Origin: Diaphorobacter caeni
GTDB taxonomy: Bacteria > Pseudomonadota > Gammaproteobacteria > Burkholderiales > Burkholderiaceae_C
Length of the DNA stretch: 64,000 bases
Direction of reading: 5' to 3'
Assembly: GCF_015354245.1 (NCBI RefSeq)
Contig: NZ_JADKYZ010000001.1
Location: forward strand, 682,001-746,000
Positions 9,353-17,931 of this stretch are shown piece after piece. The position numbers and the translations under genes are program-made. The notes beneath the pieces were generated by a model. That model searched no databases and was not told the DNA's origin. It saw only the letters and a list, made by a program, of their open reading frames with translations. Each line of letters begins with the position of its first letter. Position 1 is the stretch's first letter.

Positions 9353-10435
9353 ATGTTCCAGAAATTGCTTGGCCGGCTGCTGCCTTCCGCAGCGTCGGCG
9401 CCAACCACAGACAAGGCCGAGGCCGACAGCGCGGCCGAGCTGCCGCGCATGATCGAGGCGGCAGGCGTGTCGCCGCTCGATTTCGAAAAGTTGCTGATTG
9501 TCGAGCAGGGCCTGCCGGTGCCCGATTGGGACGCGGTGCTGGAATGGACCGCCGGGATTCGGGATGCGGCCGAGCGTGATCGGGTCTGGGGCGAGATCGA
9601 GGTGGCGTGGCTGGTGCATCTGCGCGCGGCGCTTGGGCCCCATTACCGGCTGGTGCGGCGCGGCAGTGCGATTGTGCTGTCGAGCCTGGAGGGCGTGGTG
9701 GCAGTGGCTGCGGCGCAGTTCATCAATGCGGCGCAGCAGCGCATCGTCACGGTGCTCGACGGTGTGGCCGAAGCGCCCGGGGAGTGTGGCTACGACATTC
9801 TGGTGGTCTTCGATGACGAGGAGACCTACTACGACTATGTCTCACGCTACTACCCGCAGGAGGGCGAGTTCGCGTTCAGCGCAGGCATGTTCATCAATGA
9901 CGGCTGCGGGCATTTCGTGACGCGCAAGGCCAATGATCTCAAAGACATCGAGCCGACCATCGTGCACGAACTGACGCATGCCAGCCTCACGCATCTGTCG
10001 ATTCCGCTGTGGCTCAATGAAGGTCTTGCGGTGAACACCGAGGCTCACCTGAGCGGGGGACCGAACCAGCGGCATACATCCAGGCAGCGCGACGCCATGC
10101 ACCGCAAGTTCTGGAACGAGCGCACGATCCAGGAGTTCTGGGCCGGGCATTCGTTTCATCGGCCTGATGAGGGCAACATGCTGTCCTACGATCTGGCGCA
10201 GTTGCTGGTCAGGCACCTGTCCGCCGACTGGCCGCAGTTCGCGCGGTTCGCGAATGCGGCCGACGCACTCGATGGCGGCGACGCGGCAGCGCGTGAGGCG
10301 CTCGGCGTGGATCTGGGCGAGCTGGTGAAGGCGCTGTTTGAAGTGGAGAGCGGTGAACCACAGGGCAGACCAACGCGCTGGAGCCCTGATCCGTCCTCCT
10401 GGGGCGGTGACGGAGCGGTCACGGAAACGTCGTGA
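9353..10435 (+). CDS. Putative zinc metallopeptidase-like protein (HExxH...NEG)
   Basis: A 360-residue protein without a named family that I can assign. It carries a gluzincin-style zinc site, H205-E-L-T-H209 in IVHELTHASLTHLSIP, followed by E223 in PLWLNEGLA. That arrangement is seen in peptidase MA and related clans. There is no signal peptide, so it is probably cytoplasmic. Residues 1-110 are acidic and helical, 110-160 hydrophobic/beta, and the C-terminus (about 340-360) is polar and probably disordered. It is about 75 bp from the CMD-family gene on the same strand. Alternative: a non-catalytic metal-binding protein. Confidence 0.78.
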   Translation: MFQKLLGRLLPSAASAPTTDKAEADSAAELPRMIEAAGVSPLDFEKLLIVEQGLPVPDWDAVLEWTAGIRDAAERDRVWGEIEVAWLVHLRAALGPHYRLVRRGSAIVLSSLEGVVAVAAAQFINAAQQRIVTVLDGVAEAPGECGYDILVVFDDEETYYDYVSRYYPQEGEFAFSAGMFINDGCGHFVTRKANDLKDIEPTIVHELTHASLTHLSIPLWLNEGLAVNTEAHLSGGPNQRHTSRQRDAMHRKFWNERTIQEFWAGHSFHRPDEGNMLSYDLAQLLVRHLSADWPQFARFANAADALDGGDAAAREALGVDLGELVKALFEVESGEPQGRPTRWSPDPSSWGGDGAVTETS

Positions 10436-10535
10436 AATAGCCAGAGCTCGCGGGGCCAAACATCCGGCCCGTCGTGCGGGAATGTAGACTGATCCACATC
10501 GCATCCACCACGTTCACTTCCTCAGGAGACAGAGC

Positions 10536-11432
10536 ATGAATCATGATGACATGAAGCGCGACTTCGACGCGTTGTTGCCCGGCCAATCCAGCGAAGCGGG
10601 CGCGTCGCGCCGCACGGCGCTGAAAGTGGCGCTGGGCGTGGGGTATGCGGCGGCGGTGGTGCCGGTCTGTGCGCAGACGGCGATCAAGACGTCGGCGGAG
10701 GGCCTCACCGTGGGCGACGTGCAGTTCGACGTGAACGGCTTTCAGGTCAACGCCTACCGCGCCGCGCCCAAGGACAAGAAGAACGCGCCGGTGATTCTGG
10801 TGATCTCCGAGATCTTCGGGGTGCACGACTACATCGCCGACACCTGCCGCCGTTTCGCGAAGGAAGGCTACATGGCGATCGCGCCCGATCTGTTCGCGCG
10901 GCAGGGTGATCCGATGTCCTACGGCGAGATCGCGAAGATCCAGAGCGAGGTGATCTCCAAGGTGCCCGATGCGCAGGTCATGGCGGATCTGGACGCGACG
11001 GTGAAATGGGCCGCAGCCAATGGCGGCGACATCGGCAAGCTCGGCATCACGGGCTTCTGCTGGGGTGGGCGCATCACCTGGCTGTACTCGGCGCATGGCC
11101 CGGTCAAGGCGGGCGTGGCGTGGTACGGGCGTCTGGTGGGCGACTCCACGCAGAACACGCCCAAGCACGCGGTGGACATCGCTCCCATTCTCAAGGCACC
11201 GGTGCTGGGGCTGTATGGTGAAAAAGATGGCGGCATACCCCTTGACACGGTTGATAAGATGAAAGCGGCTCTCAAAGAGGGCTCTTCTGCGGCCAAGGCA
11301 TCCGAATTCGTGATCTACCCGGATGCGCCGCACGCTTTCCACGCCGACTACCGCGCCAGTTTCCGCAAGGAGGCAGCTGAGGACGGCTGGAAGCGCGCCT
11401 TGGCCTGGTTCAGGACGCATGGGGTGAGTTGA
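10536..11432 (+). CDS. Exported dienelactone hydrolase-family protein
   Basis: Alpha/beta hydrolase of 298 residues. The N-terminus contains ASRRTALKVALGVGYAAAV ending in a CAQTA cleavage-like site, a twin-arginine-type signal preceded by about 25 polar residues, so periplasmic export is likely. The DLH catalytic triad is visible: C175 in GFCWGGR, D231 in GEKDGGIP and H266 in APHAFHAD. A strong ribosome binding site (AGGAG, 10523-10527) sets the start. Family members hydrolyse dienelactone in chlorocatechol degradation or other esters; no aromatic-degradation genes lie nearby, so the substrate is unknown. Confidence 0.92.
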   Translation: MNHDDMKRDFDALLPGQSSEAGASRRTALKVALGVGYAAAVVPVCAQTAIKTSAEGLTVGDVQFDVNGFQVNAYRAAPKDKKNAPVILVISEIFGVHDYIADTCRRFAKEGYMAIAPDLFARQGDPMSYGEIAKIQSEVISKVPDAQVMADLDATVKWAAANGGDIGKLGITGFCWGGRITWLYSAHGPVKAGVAWYGRLVGDSTQNTPKHAVDIAPILKAPVLGLYGEKDGGIPLDTVDKMKAALKEGSSAAKASEFVIYPDAPHAFHADYRASFRKEAAEDGWKRALAWFRTHGVS

Positions 11433-11550
11433 GGACGGAGGTCTGCATTCAACGATCTCCCAGCGGCTGTCGGGGTCTGCCAAAACGAGGACAATGTGCC
11501 CCTTTGGTAGCTCCCCAGCTCAGCCAGCATCCAGCCAAGCAGGAGGAAGC

Positions 11551-11573
11551 AAAGCCCTACGGGGCTTTTTTTG
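11551..11573 (+). terminator. Intrinsic terminator after dienelactone hydrolase gene
   Basis: A 7-bp stem (AAAGCCC at 11551-11557, GGGCTTT at 11562-11568) with a TACG loop and a following run of T. It lies 119 bp after the hydrolase stop and 49 bp before the ZIP gene. Confidence 0.8.
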
Positions 11574-11621
11574 TTGATGGAAGAAAACCATGCGGGTGCT
11601 GTCCGCCTGCGGAAATAAGCT

Positions 11622-12476
11622 ATGCAATTAGTAGCAATTTTGATCGCCACACTGGCTGCTGGCATTGGGAGTGTCTGGATCGCGGCGTTGCTGATGCGCT
11701 TTGGGCTGGGCAACGGAAATCGCGTGGGCACGCAGCACCTGCTGAGCCTGGCTGCCGGGGCATTGCTGGCCACGGCCTTCATGCATCTGCTGCCCGAGGC
11801 CTTCGAGGAAGGTCATGCGCATGCGCACGAGCTGTTCCCGATTCTGCTGGTGGGGCTGGTGTTCTTCTTTCTGCTCGACAAGGCGGAGCTCTGGCATCAC
11901 GGGCACGAGCACTACGATGCGCATCGCCAGGAAGCAAGCGCTCACAAGCACGATGCCGTGCATGAACATCACGGCCATGAACATCATGGGCACGACCATG
12001 GCCATGCGCATTCGCACGGCAAGCAAGGCGGCGGCTGGTCGATCCTCACGGGCGACAGCGTTCACTGCTTTGGCGACGGCGTGCTGATCGCCTCGGCCTT
12101 CATGGCCGACATGCGGCTGGGCATCGTCGCGGCGGTGTCGGTGCTGGCGCACGAAGTGCCGCACCATATCGGCGATCTGGTGGTCATGAGCCAGGGCAGC
12201 CTGGACCGCCGCATGGCGCTGATCAAGGTGTCTCTGGCGGGCGCGGTGACCGCTTTGGGTGGCCTGGCGGGCTATTTCCTGCTCAACCAGCTGCACGATG
12301 GCCTGATGTACCTGCTGGTGATCGCTTCCGCCAGCTTCATCTACGTGGCGCTGGCCGACCTGATCCCGCAACTGCAAAAGCGCCTGTCAGCGGCGGAGAC
12401 CTTCGCGCAGATCGCGTGGCTCGTGGCCGGCATTCTGATCGTCACGTTTGTGAGCAAGGCCGCTCACGTTCATTGA
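11622..12476 (+). CDS. ZIP-family divalent metal transporter
   Basis: Inner-membrane metal-ion permease of 284 residues. The long loop after the third helix (about residues 88-135) is very rich in histidine (runs such as HEHHGHEHHGHDHGHAH), a typical cytoplasmic metal-binding loop of ZIP proteins. The signature helix IV and V motifs are present as DSVHCFGDGVLIAS and VLAHEVPHHIGD, the latter being the HExPxxxGD metal-transport motif. Zinc or iron uptake is the usual role. It has its own upstream terminator-separated region and is followed directly by a dispersed repeat. Confidence 0.94.
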   Translation: MQLVAILIATLAAGIGSVWIAALLMRFGLGNGNRVGTQHLLSLAAGALLATAFMHLLPEAFEEGHAHAHELFPILLVGLVFFFLLDKAELWHHGHEHYDAHRQEASAHKHDAVHEHHGHEHHGHDHGHAHSHGKQGGGWSILTGDSVHCFGDGVLIASAFMADMRLGIVAAVSVLAHEVPHHIGDLVVMSQGSLDRRMALIKVSLAGAVTALGGLAGYFLLNQLHDGLMYLLVIASASFIYVALADLIPQLQKRLSAAETFAQIAWLVAGILIVTFVSKAAHVH

Positions 12477-12485
12477 CAAGAAACA

Positions 12486-12618
12486 GCCCCCTGAGTCGCT
12501 TCGCGCCTTTCCCCGCTCTCGACACGCTTTGCGTTTCGGGCAGGGGACACAGCCAGCGCGGCGCGGCGGCCCTTGCGCGGCCGCTCTCTCATAGGATGCG
12601 CCAGTTTCGTGCGCTGTG
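12486..12618. repeat. Dispersed repeat, copy 1 (3' of ZIP gene)
   Basis: A 133-bp block beginning 10 bp after the ZIP stop codon and ending GTGCGCTGTG. It is closely similar along its whole length to 16017-16150, for example GAGTCGCTTCGCGCC and GGGCAGGGGAC are shared. It contains imperfect hairpins, including CGACACGC against GCGTTTCG. The sequence between 12619 and 12659 leads to the algR stop and shows nothing further. Confidence 0.85.
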
Positions 12619-12659
12619 CACCGGGCTGGTTGCGTTGAGAGCCTGTTTTTGGGCGAAGC

Positions 12660-13406
12660 TCACTGCAGGGTGAGCGCCTCGCGCACGGCCGACACCTGCC
12701 TGCGCGAGACCGGCAGCAGCTCGGCCAGGCCCTGCAGGCGCACGGCCCAGCCTTCGCCCTCTTCGGCGTCGTAGTGCTTTTCAATCGAGCGCAGGGCGCG
12801 GCGTGCCACCAGCATGCTGCGGTGCACGCGCATGAAATGCTCGGCGTAGCGAGCTTCGAGCTCCGAGAGCGAGCCGTCCAGAATGTAGCTGCGCGCGAAG
12901 GTGCGCACGGTCACGTATTTCTGCTCGGCCTTCAGATACAGCACCTCGGCCATCGGAATGCGCACCGTGCGGCCGCGCTCCTGAATGACGATGGAGGCCT
13001 CGTTGTCCGCCACGGGCGGCGTCACGGTGCCCTGCGCGCGCGGCAGGCGCTGCACCTTCGCCAAGGCCTGCTGCAGCCGCGCGAGGCGCACCGGCTTGGT
13101 CAGATAGTCGGTCGCGTCGAGTTCGAACGCGCTCACCGCGTGGTCCACGTGCGCCGTCACGAAGACGATGGCGGGCGGGTTGGGCATCTGCTGGATGGTC
13201 TGGGCAAGCGACAGGCCGTCCTGGCCGGGCATGTGGATGTCCAGCAGCACCAGATCGATGTCCGCGCCCGTGCGCTGCTGCAGCACGGTCAGGGCCTCGG
13301 CGGCGTGCGCGGCCTCCTGCACGTTGTAGTCCGCATGGCAGTCGGAGAGCAGGGTGCGAAGCCGGCTGCGGGCCAGCGCTTCATCATCGACGATCAGGAT
13401 GTTCAT
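12660..13406 (-). CDS. algR: LytTR-type response regulator, AlgR family
   Basis: A 248-residue two-component response regulator. The N-terminal receiver domain has the acidic pocket (VDDEA), the phosphoacceptor Asp in VLLDIHMPG, the conserved Thr in FVTAH and Lys in LTKPV. The C-terminal LytTR DNA-binding domain (about 135-245) contains YLKAEQKYVTVRT and FMRVHRSMLV. It starts 14 bp after the sensor kinase gene, so the two form an operon. AlgR-type regulators control surface and virulence traits in Pseudomonas; the targets here are unknown. The start ATG at 13406 fits the receiver N-terminus MNILIVDDE; the longer open frame upstream overlaps algZ and is rejected. Confidence 0.94.
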   Translation of the reverse strand: MNILIVDDEALARSRLRTLLSDCHADYNVQEAAHAAEALTVLQQRTGADIDLVLLDIHMPGQDGLSLAQTIQQMPNPPAIVFVTAHVDHAVSAFELDATDYLTKPVRLARLQQALAKVQRLPRAQGTVTPPVADNEASIVIQERGRTVRIPMAEVLYLKAEQKYVTVRTFARSYILDGSLSELEARYAEHFMRVHRSMLVARRALRSIEKHYDAEEGEGWAVRLQGLAELLPVSRRQVSAVREALTLQ

Positions 13407-13420
13407 TCCGCGATAAGTGG

Positions 13421-14500
13421 CTAGGGTGTGTGGGGTTGGGAGGCGGGCAGGGCGATGCGCACCCGATACAGGCCATTTTGCATGCCTGCGCTGAAGTCGC
13501 AATCCACGTCGTGCAGCAAACGCAACCGCTCGCGCACATTGGCCAGCGCGATGCCATGCCCGCGCGTGGCATTGGCCTCGCCCTCGGCGGTGTCGGGCAG
13601 GGTGTTGGTGATCTGCAGGATCACGCGGCGGTTGCGCAGTTCGGTGCTGATGCGCAGCTTGCCGCCCCGCGCGCAGGGCTCGATCCCGTGTTTGACCGCG
13701 TTTTCCACCAGCGGCTGCAGCAGAAGCGGCGGCAGCGTGGACTGCATCGCGTCGGGGTCGAGGTGCCATTGCACGCGCATGCGCTCGCCAAAGCGCACCT
13801 GTTCGATGTCGAGATAGCGCTGGGCCAGGGTGATTTCCTCCTCCAGCGTGGACGAGGTGCCTTGCTCCATCAGCGCGTGGCGGAACAGGTCGCTCAGGTC
13901 TTCAAGCAGGGCCTCGGCCTTGGCGGGCTCTTCGCGCACGAGCGCCACGGCGCTGTTGAGCGTGTTGAAAAGAAAGTGCGGCCGGATGCGGGCCTGCAGC
14001 TCGGTCAGCCGCGCGGTGGTGGCCGCAGGCGTGCGGCCACGCGCGCGCATCTGCAGCGCCGCCACCAGCGCCAGCGCCATCAGCCCGCCCGCAAAGCCGC
14101 TGGCAAGCTGCGGCCATTCCCCCGCGTCGGACAGCACCCATACCAAAAGTTTGCAGGTGCTCACTCCCGCTATGAATCCCAGCATGGTGCCAAGCAGGTA
14201 CTGCATGGCGGTCGGCAGCCGCTGCAGCTGGCTCTTGAGCGCACAGGTGCACAGCAGCCAGCCGAGCGTCGAGGGCAGGGCGCCGCCGGTGACCAGCGCC
14301 AGCCGCGAAAGCCAGTCCACGGGCGTGCTGGCGTGGAACATCACGCCCACCGCGAGCACCACTTCCACGAACAGAACGGCGCGCAGCACCACGCCGATGT
14401 GACAGGCGTCAAACACCTGCATCCGCTCCTCCTGGAAGGGGCGTTCGGGCGGTTTTTGGCCGAGGGGCGGAAGGGTCGATAAAATTTCGGTATCTTGCAT
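13421..14500 (-). CDS. algZ: Membrane sensor histidine kinase, AlgZ/LytS type
   Basis: A 359-residue kinase of the His_kinase (LytS/YehU) class that partners AlgR. Four hydrophobic helices lie between about residues 35 and 150. The conserved phosphoacceptor region [16 protein letters not shown] follows, and then an ATPase domain with the N-box [13 protein letters not shown] and a G-box ([15 protein letters not shown]). Synteny with argH on the other side is shared with Pseudomonas (argH/fimS/algR). A TTG start 11 codons upstream (14533) is possible, but the ATG at 14500 is preferred; only 52 bp separate it from argH. Confidence 0.92.
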   Translation of the reverse strand: MQDTEILSTLPPLGQKPPERPFQEERMQVFDACHIGVVLRAVLFVEVVLAVGVMFHASTPVDWLSRLALVTGGALPSTLGWLLCTCALKSQLQRLPTAMQYLLGTMLGFIAGVSTCKLLVWVLSDAGEWPQLASGFAGGLMALALVAALQMRARGRTPAATTARLTELQARIRPHFLFNTLNSAVALVREEPAKAEALLEDLSDLFRHALMEQGTSSTLEEEITLAQRYLDIEQVRFGERMRVQWHLDPDAMQSTLPPLLLQPLVENAVKHGIEPCARGGKLRISTELRNRRVILQITNTLPDTAEGEANATRGHGIALANVRERLRLLHDVDCDFSAGMQNGLYRVRIALPASQPHTP

Positions 14501-14552
14501 TGCGGCATCCGGCTTTCTCGGGTGTCGGAACAAACCGGATTATTGCCCTCTC

Positions 14553-16010
14553 ATGTCAACTTCTGCAGCATCGCAACCATCAAAAGACCAACTCGCCACC
14601 AAAGCGGAGGCATGGTCGGCCCTGTTCTCCGAGCCCATGAGCGACCTGGTCAAGCGCTATACGTCAAGCGTGTTCTTCGACAAGCGCATGTGGCAGGCGG
14701 ACATTCAGGGCTCGCTGGCGCACGCGGAGATGCTGGCGGCGCAGGGCATCATCGGTGCGGACGATCTGGCATCCATCCAGAAGGGCATGGCGCAGATCAC
14801 GCAGGAAATCGAATCCGGCGCGTTCGAATGGAAGCTCGATCTGGAAGACGTGCACCTGAACATCGAGGCGCGCCTCACGCAGCTCGTGGGCGATGCGGGC
14901 AAGCGCCTGCACACCGGCCGCAGCCGCAATGACCAGGTCGCCACCGACGTGCGCCTGTGGCTGCGCGGCGAGATCGACCTGATCGAAGGCCTGCTGAGCG
15001 AGCTGCAGCTCTCGCTCGTCGAAGTGGCAGAGCAGAACGTCGAGGTGATCCTGCCGGGCTTCACCCACCTGCAGGTGGCCCAGCCGGTGAGCTTTGCGCA
15101 CCATTTGCTCGCCTATGTGGAAATGTTCAAGCGCGACGCAGACCGCATGCTCGACGTGAGGAAGCGCGTCAACGTGCTGCCGCTGGGCTCGGCCGCGCTG
15201 GCCGGCACGACCTACCCGCTCGACCGTGAACGCGTCGCGAAGACGCTGGGCATGGACGCCGTGTCGCAGAACAGCCTCGACGGCGTGAGCGACCGTGACT
15301 TCGCCATCGAATTCACCGCCGCCGCGAGCCTGTGCATGGTGCACGTGAGCCGCCTGTCGGAAGAGCTGATCATCTGGATGAGCCAGAACTTCGGCTTCAT
15401 CCGCATCGCCGACCGCTTCACCACCGGCTCGTCGATCATGCCGCAGAAGAAGAACCCCGACGTGCCAGAACTCGCGCGCGGCAAGACCGGCCGCGTCGTC
15501 GGCCATCTGATGGGCCTGATCACGCTGATGAAGGGCCAGCCACTGGCCTACAACAAGGACAACCAGGAAGACAAGGAACCGCTGTTCGACACCGTGGACA
15601 CCTTGAAGGACACGCTGCGCATCTTCGCCGAGATGATCGGCGGCCAGATCAACCCGGCGACCGGCAAGAAGGAAGGCGGCATCACCGTGAACGCCGCCAA
15701 CATGCGCGCCGCCGCGCAAAAGGGCTACGCCACGGCCACCGATCTGGCCGACTACCTCGTCAAGAAGGGCCTGCCCTTCCGCGATGCCCACGAGACCGTC
15801 GCGCACGCAGTGAAGCTGGCGCAGCAGCAGGGCGTGGACCTGAGCGAGCTGCCGCTCGCCGAGCTGCAGGCGTTCAATCCGAACATCGAAGCGGACGTGT
15901 TCGAGGCGCTGAGCCTTGAAGGCTCGCTCAACGCGCGCAACACGCTGGGTGGCACGGCCCCTGCGCAAGTGCGTCAGCAGATCGCCAAGAACCGCGCTCG
16001 TCTGGTTTGA
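14553..16010 (+). CDS. argH: Argininosuccinate lyase
   Basis: Last step of arginine synthesis: argininosuccinate to arginine and fumarate, in the cytoplasm. 485 residues, full length. The fumarase/aspartase superfamily signature [10 protein letters not shown] is at residues 292-301, and the other conserved blocks are [13 protein letters not shown] and [13 protein letters not shown]. The N-terminus carries about 15 extra polar residues relative to the core ([15 protein letters not shown]). Divergent from algZ with a very short shared promoter region, and followed by the second copy of the dispersed repeat 7 bp after the stop. Confidence 0.98.
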   Translation: MSTSAASQPSKDQLATKAEAWSALFSEPMSDLVKRYTSSVFFDKRMWQADIQGSLAHAEMLAAQGIIGADDLASIQKGMAQITQEIESGAFEWKLDLEDVHLNIEARLTQLVGDAGKRLHTGRSRNDQVATDVRLWLRGEIDLIEGLLSELQLSLVEVAEQNVEVILPGFTHLQVAQPVSFAHHLLAYVEMFKRDADRMLDVRKRVNVLPLGSAALAGTTYPLDRERVAKTLGMDAVSQNSLDGVSDRDFAIEFTAAASLCMVHVSRLSEELIIWMSQNFGFIRIADRFTTGSSIMPQKKNPDVPELARGKTGRVVGHLMGLITLMKGQPLAYNKDNQEDKEPLFDTVDTLKDTLRIFAEMIGGQINPATGKKEGGITVNAANMRAAAQKGYATATDLADYLVKKGLPFRDAHETVAHAVKLAQQQGVDLSELPLAELQAFNPNIEADVFEALSLEGSLNARNTLGGTAPAQVRQQIAKNRARLV

Positions 16011-16016
16011 GAGGAA

Positions 16017-16150
16017 GCCCCCCTGAGTCGCTTCGCGCCTTCCCCCGCTCTCGAAACGCGTTGCGTTTCGGGCAGGGGACGCAGCCAGCGCGGCGGGGCG
16101 GCCTTTGCGCGGCTGCCCTCGTGCGGGCCGCGTCGGTTTCGTGCGCTGTG
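16017..16150. repeat. Dispersed repeat, copy 2 (3' of argH)
   Basis: 134 bp starting 7 bp after the argH stop and matching 12486-12618 nearly throughout, from GCCCC(C)CTGAGTCGC to GTGCGCTGTG. The internal hairpin is perfect here: CGAAACGC, loop GTT, GCGTTTCG. It has the same orientation relative to the preceding gene as copy 1. Confidence 0.87.
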
Positions 16151-16238
16151 GGAGGTGCGACGTGCGAAGTGCCATGAATCACGTATTCTTGGCTTGATAT
16201 GTGCGGACTAGGTCTGTCTGCTTACCTCGGAGTTTTCC

Positions 16239-17216
16239 ATGCGCATTTCCCGCCGCCGCGTTCTTCAGTTCTCATTGGCTGCCACGGCGGCGAGCCATGC
16301 GCCATGGAGCCTTGCCGAGGGGAGCAGGACGATCAGGCTGCTGGTCGGCTTTCCGCCCGGCGGCGGCACTGATGCGATCGCGCGCCTGCTGGCTGAGAAA
16401 CTCAAGGACCAGCTCGGCGAGAACGTCATCGTGGACAACCGCCCCGGTGCCGGTGGGCAGATCGCGGCGCAGGTGCTCAAGGCCTCGCCTGCGGACGGCA
16501 GCACGCTGTTCGTCACGCACGACCACACGATCTCCATCCTTCCCCAGGTCGTGAAGAAGCCGGGTTTCGATCCCGACAAGGATTTCATTCCCGCAGGCGG
16601 TTTTGCGAATTTCGTGAACTGCTTCGCGGTCTCGGCCCACACGCCAGCCAAGAGCTTTTCGGAGTACGTGAGCTGGGTGAAAAGCCACGGCCATGGCAAG
16701 AGTGCCGTGGGCATTCCTGCGCCGGCATCGACGCCCGAATTTCTGGTGCAGTTGCTTGGCAAGCGCTACCAGCTCGACCTGTTGGCCGCGCCGTACCGAG
16801 GCAGCGCGCCGATGATTGCGGACATGCTGGCCAACCAGATCCCTGCGGGCATTGGCTCGGTGCAGGACTTTCTCGAAAACCACAAGGCCGGCAAGCTGCG
16901 CGTGCTGGCCGTGCTCGGCGGCAAGCGCCAGTCCGCGCTGCCCGATGTGCCGACGTTCTCCGAGCTCGGCCTCAAGGGCTTCGAGGACCTGCCTTACTAC
17001 GGCATCTACGCACCCACCGGCACGCCGGCCACGTTCATCGAGCGCTTCACGCAGGCGCTCGCCAAGGTCGTCGCCATGCCCGATGTGCGCGATCAGCTCA
17101 CCGGCATGGGCATCAATGTCGATTACATGACTCCCGCACAACTCGCCACGCGCGAGCATGCCTACGCCCAGGTCTGGACAAAGATCATTCGCGAGAGCGG
17201 ATTCCAGCCACAGTGA
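16239..17216 (+). CDS. Bug-family (TctC-type) periplasmic solute-binding protein
   Basis: A 325-residue tripartite tricarboxylate receptor of the Bug family, highly expanded in Burkholderiales. The N-terminus ISRRRVLQFSLAATAASHA is a twin-arginine-type signal. Mature-domain hallmarks are VGFPPGGGTDAIARLLAEKL, VIVDNRPGAGG, VPTFSELGL and the YYGIYAPTGTP segment. These proteins bind carboxylates or related organic acids and usually deliver them to TctAB-type permeases or act as sensors. No tctA/tctB lies next to this copy, so it is an orphan; the TctA fragment is 15 kb away. Confidence 0.94.
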   Translation: MRISRRRVLQFSLAATAASHAPWSLAEGSRTIRLLVGFPPGGGTDAIARLLAEKLKDQLGENVIVDNRPGAGGQIAAQVLKASPADGSTLFVTHDHTISILPQVVKKPGFDPDKDFIPAGGFANFVNCFAVSAHTPAKSFSEYVSWVKSHGHGKSAVGIPAPASTPEFLVQLLGKRYQLDLLAAPYRGSAPMIADMLANQIPAGIGSVQDFLENHKAGKLRVLAVLGGKRQSALPDVPTFSELGLKGFEDLPYYGIYAPTGTPATFIERFTQALAKVVAMPDVRDQLTGMGINVDYMTPAQLATREHAYAQVWTKIIRESGFQPQ

Positions 17217-17255
17217 TCTCAGAGCGTGTGAAGGTCGTGAACGCGCTCTCAGATC
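17215..17255. terminator. Inverted repeat at the junction of convergent genes
   Basis: Arms GATCTCAGAGCG (17215-17226) and CGCTCTCAGATC (17244-17255) pair 11 of 12 positions around a 17-nt loop. The repeat overlaps the stop codons of both the Bug gene and the convergent orphan gene. It has no T tract, so termination is plausible rather than certain. Confidence 0.5.
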
Positions 17256-17671
17256 GAGCTCGAATCAACATCACCTTCGAATATCGCTGAATGGGTCGGC
17301 GCGTCCCAAACAAAGTGCACTTCCAATCCGAGATAGTCGCGATCAGGGGTGGGCACATATTCCTGCTTTTCAAGGCAATGAGCCAGAATGCTGAAGCGGT
17401 GCACGGGCGTTCCCGTCTCCGATGCATGAAGGTGGAATGAGAGATCGCCTGCGTAGAACTCGCCGGTCATGCGTTCTTTGAGCGGGAAAAGGCCATCATC
17501 GGGCGTTTCATCCAGATACGTCTGCACTGCGCGCTGCAGTTGCTCCAGCACCACCGGAAGGTGCTTGAGAATCTGTTCAACCATGGCGGGCTCGAAATCG
17601 GCATCGACCGCATGGATGGCCGCTCGGCTCCAGTTCGGGGGCTCGATGAGGCGCATTGAAAGCTGTGTCAT
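17249..17671 (-). CDS. Hypothetical protein, 140 residues
   Basis: I do not recognise this protein. It is acidic, has no signal peptide or membrane segment, and is predicted by eye to be mixed helix and strand: helical around residues 26-55 (FEPAMVEQILKHLPVVLEQL), with beta-like segments around 70-115. The local G+C is lower than the surrounding genes, and the gene stands alone, convergent with the Bug gene and divergent from the alpha-2-macroglobulin gene. Small, acidic, low-G+C orphan genes of this kind are often horizontally acquired; no function is proposed. Confidence 0.6.
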   Translation of the reverse strand: MTQLSMRLIEPPNWSRAAIHAVDADFEPAMVEQILKHLPVVLEQLQRAVQTYLDETPDDGLFPLKERMTGEFYAGDLSFHLHASETGTPVHRFSILAHCLEKQEYVPTPDRDYLGLEVHFVWDAPTHSAIFEGDVDSSSI

Positions 17672-17931
17672 GCTTGTTTGTGAATATAGGTAACTAGCGT
17701 GTCTTTTGGAGCGAACCCTTGCGCATGGGGCTGACGCATTTTCAGACTATATTCGTCGCAAGCAATTGAGTGTGTGCGGTCTGGCGCTGCGCAAGTGGTG
17801 CGCACCGTGACCCGAGAAGGGTGGGTGGGCGCGGAGGCGCTCGTAGCAGAATCACGCAAAACGCTCGCAATGCCGCGTGCAGACAGGAGGAGGTCTGCAG
17901 CGGCATTCCTTCGGATTTTCGAGAATTCCAT

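Noticed and set aside
13407-13769. Upstream extension of the algR frame
   Set aside because: The extension lies inside algZ on the same strand in another frame; the receiver domain starts at the ATG at 13406.
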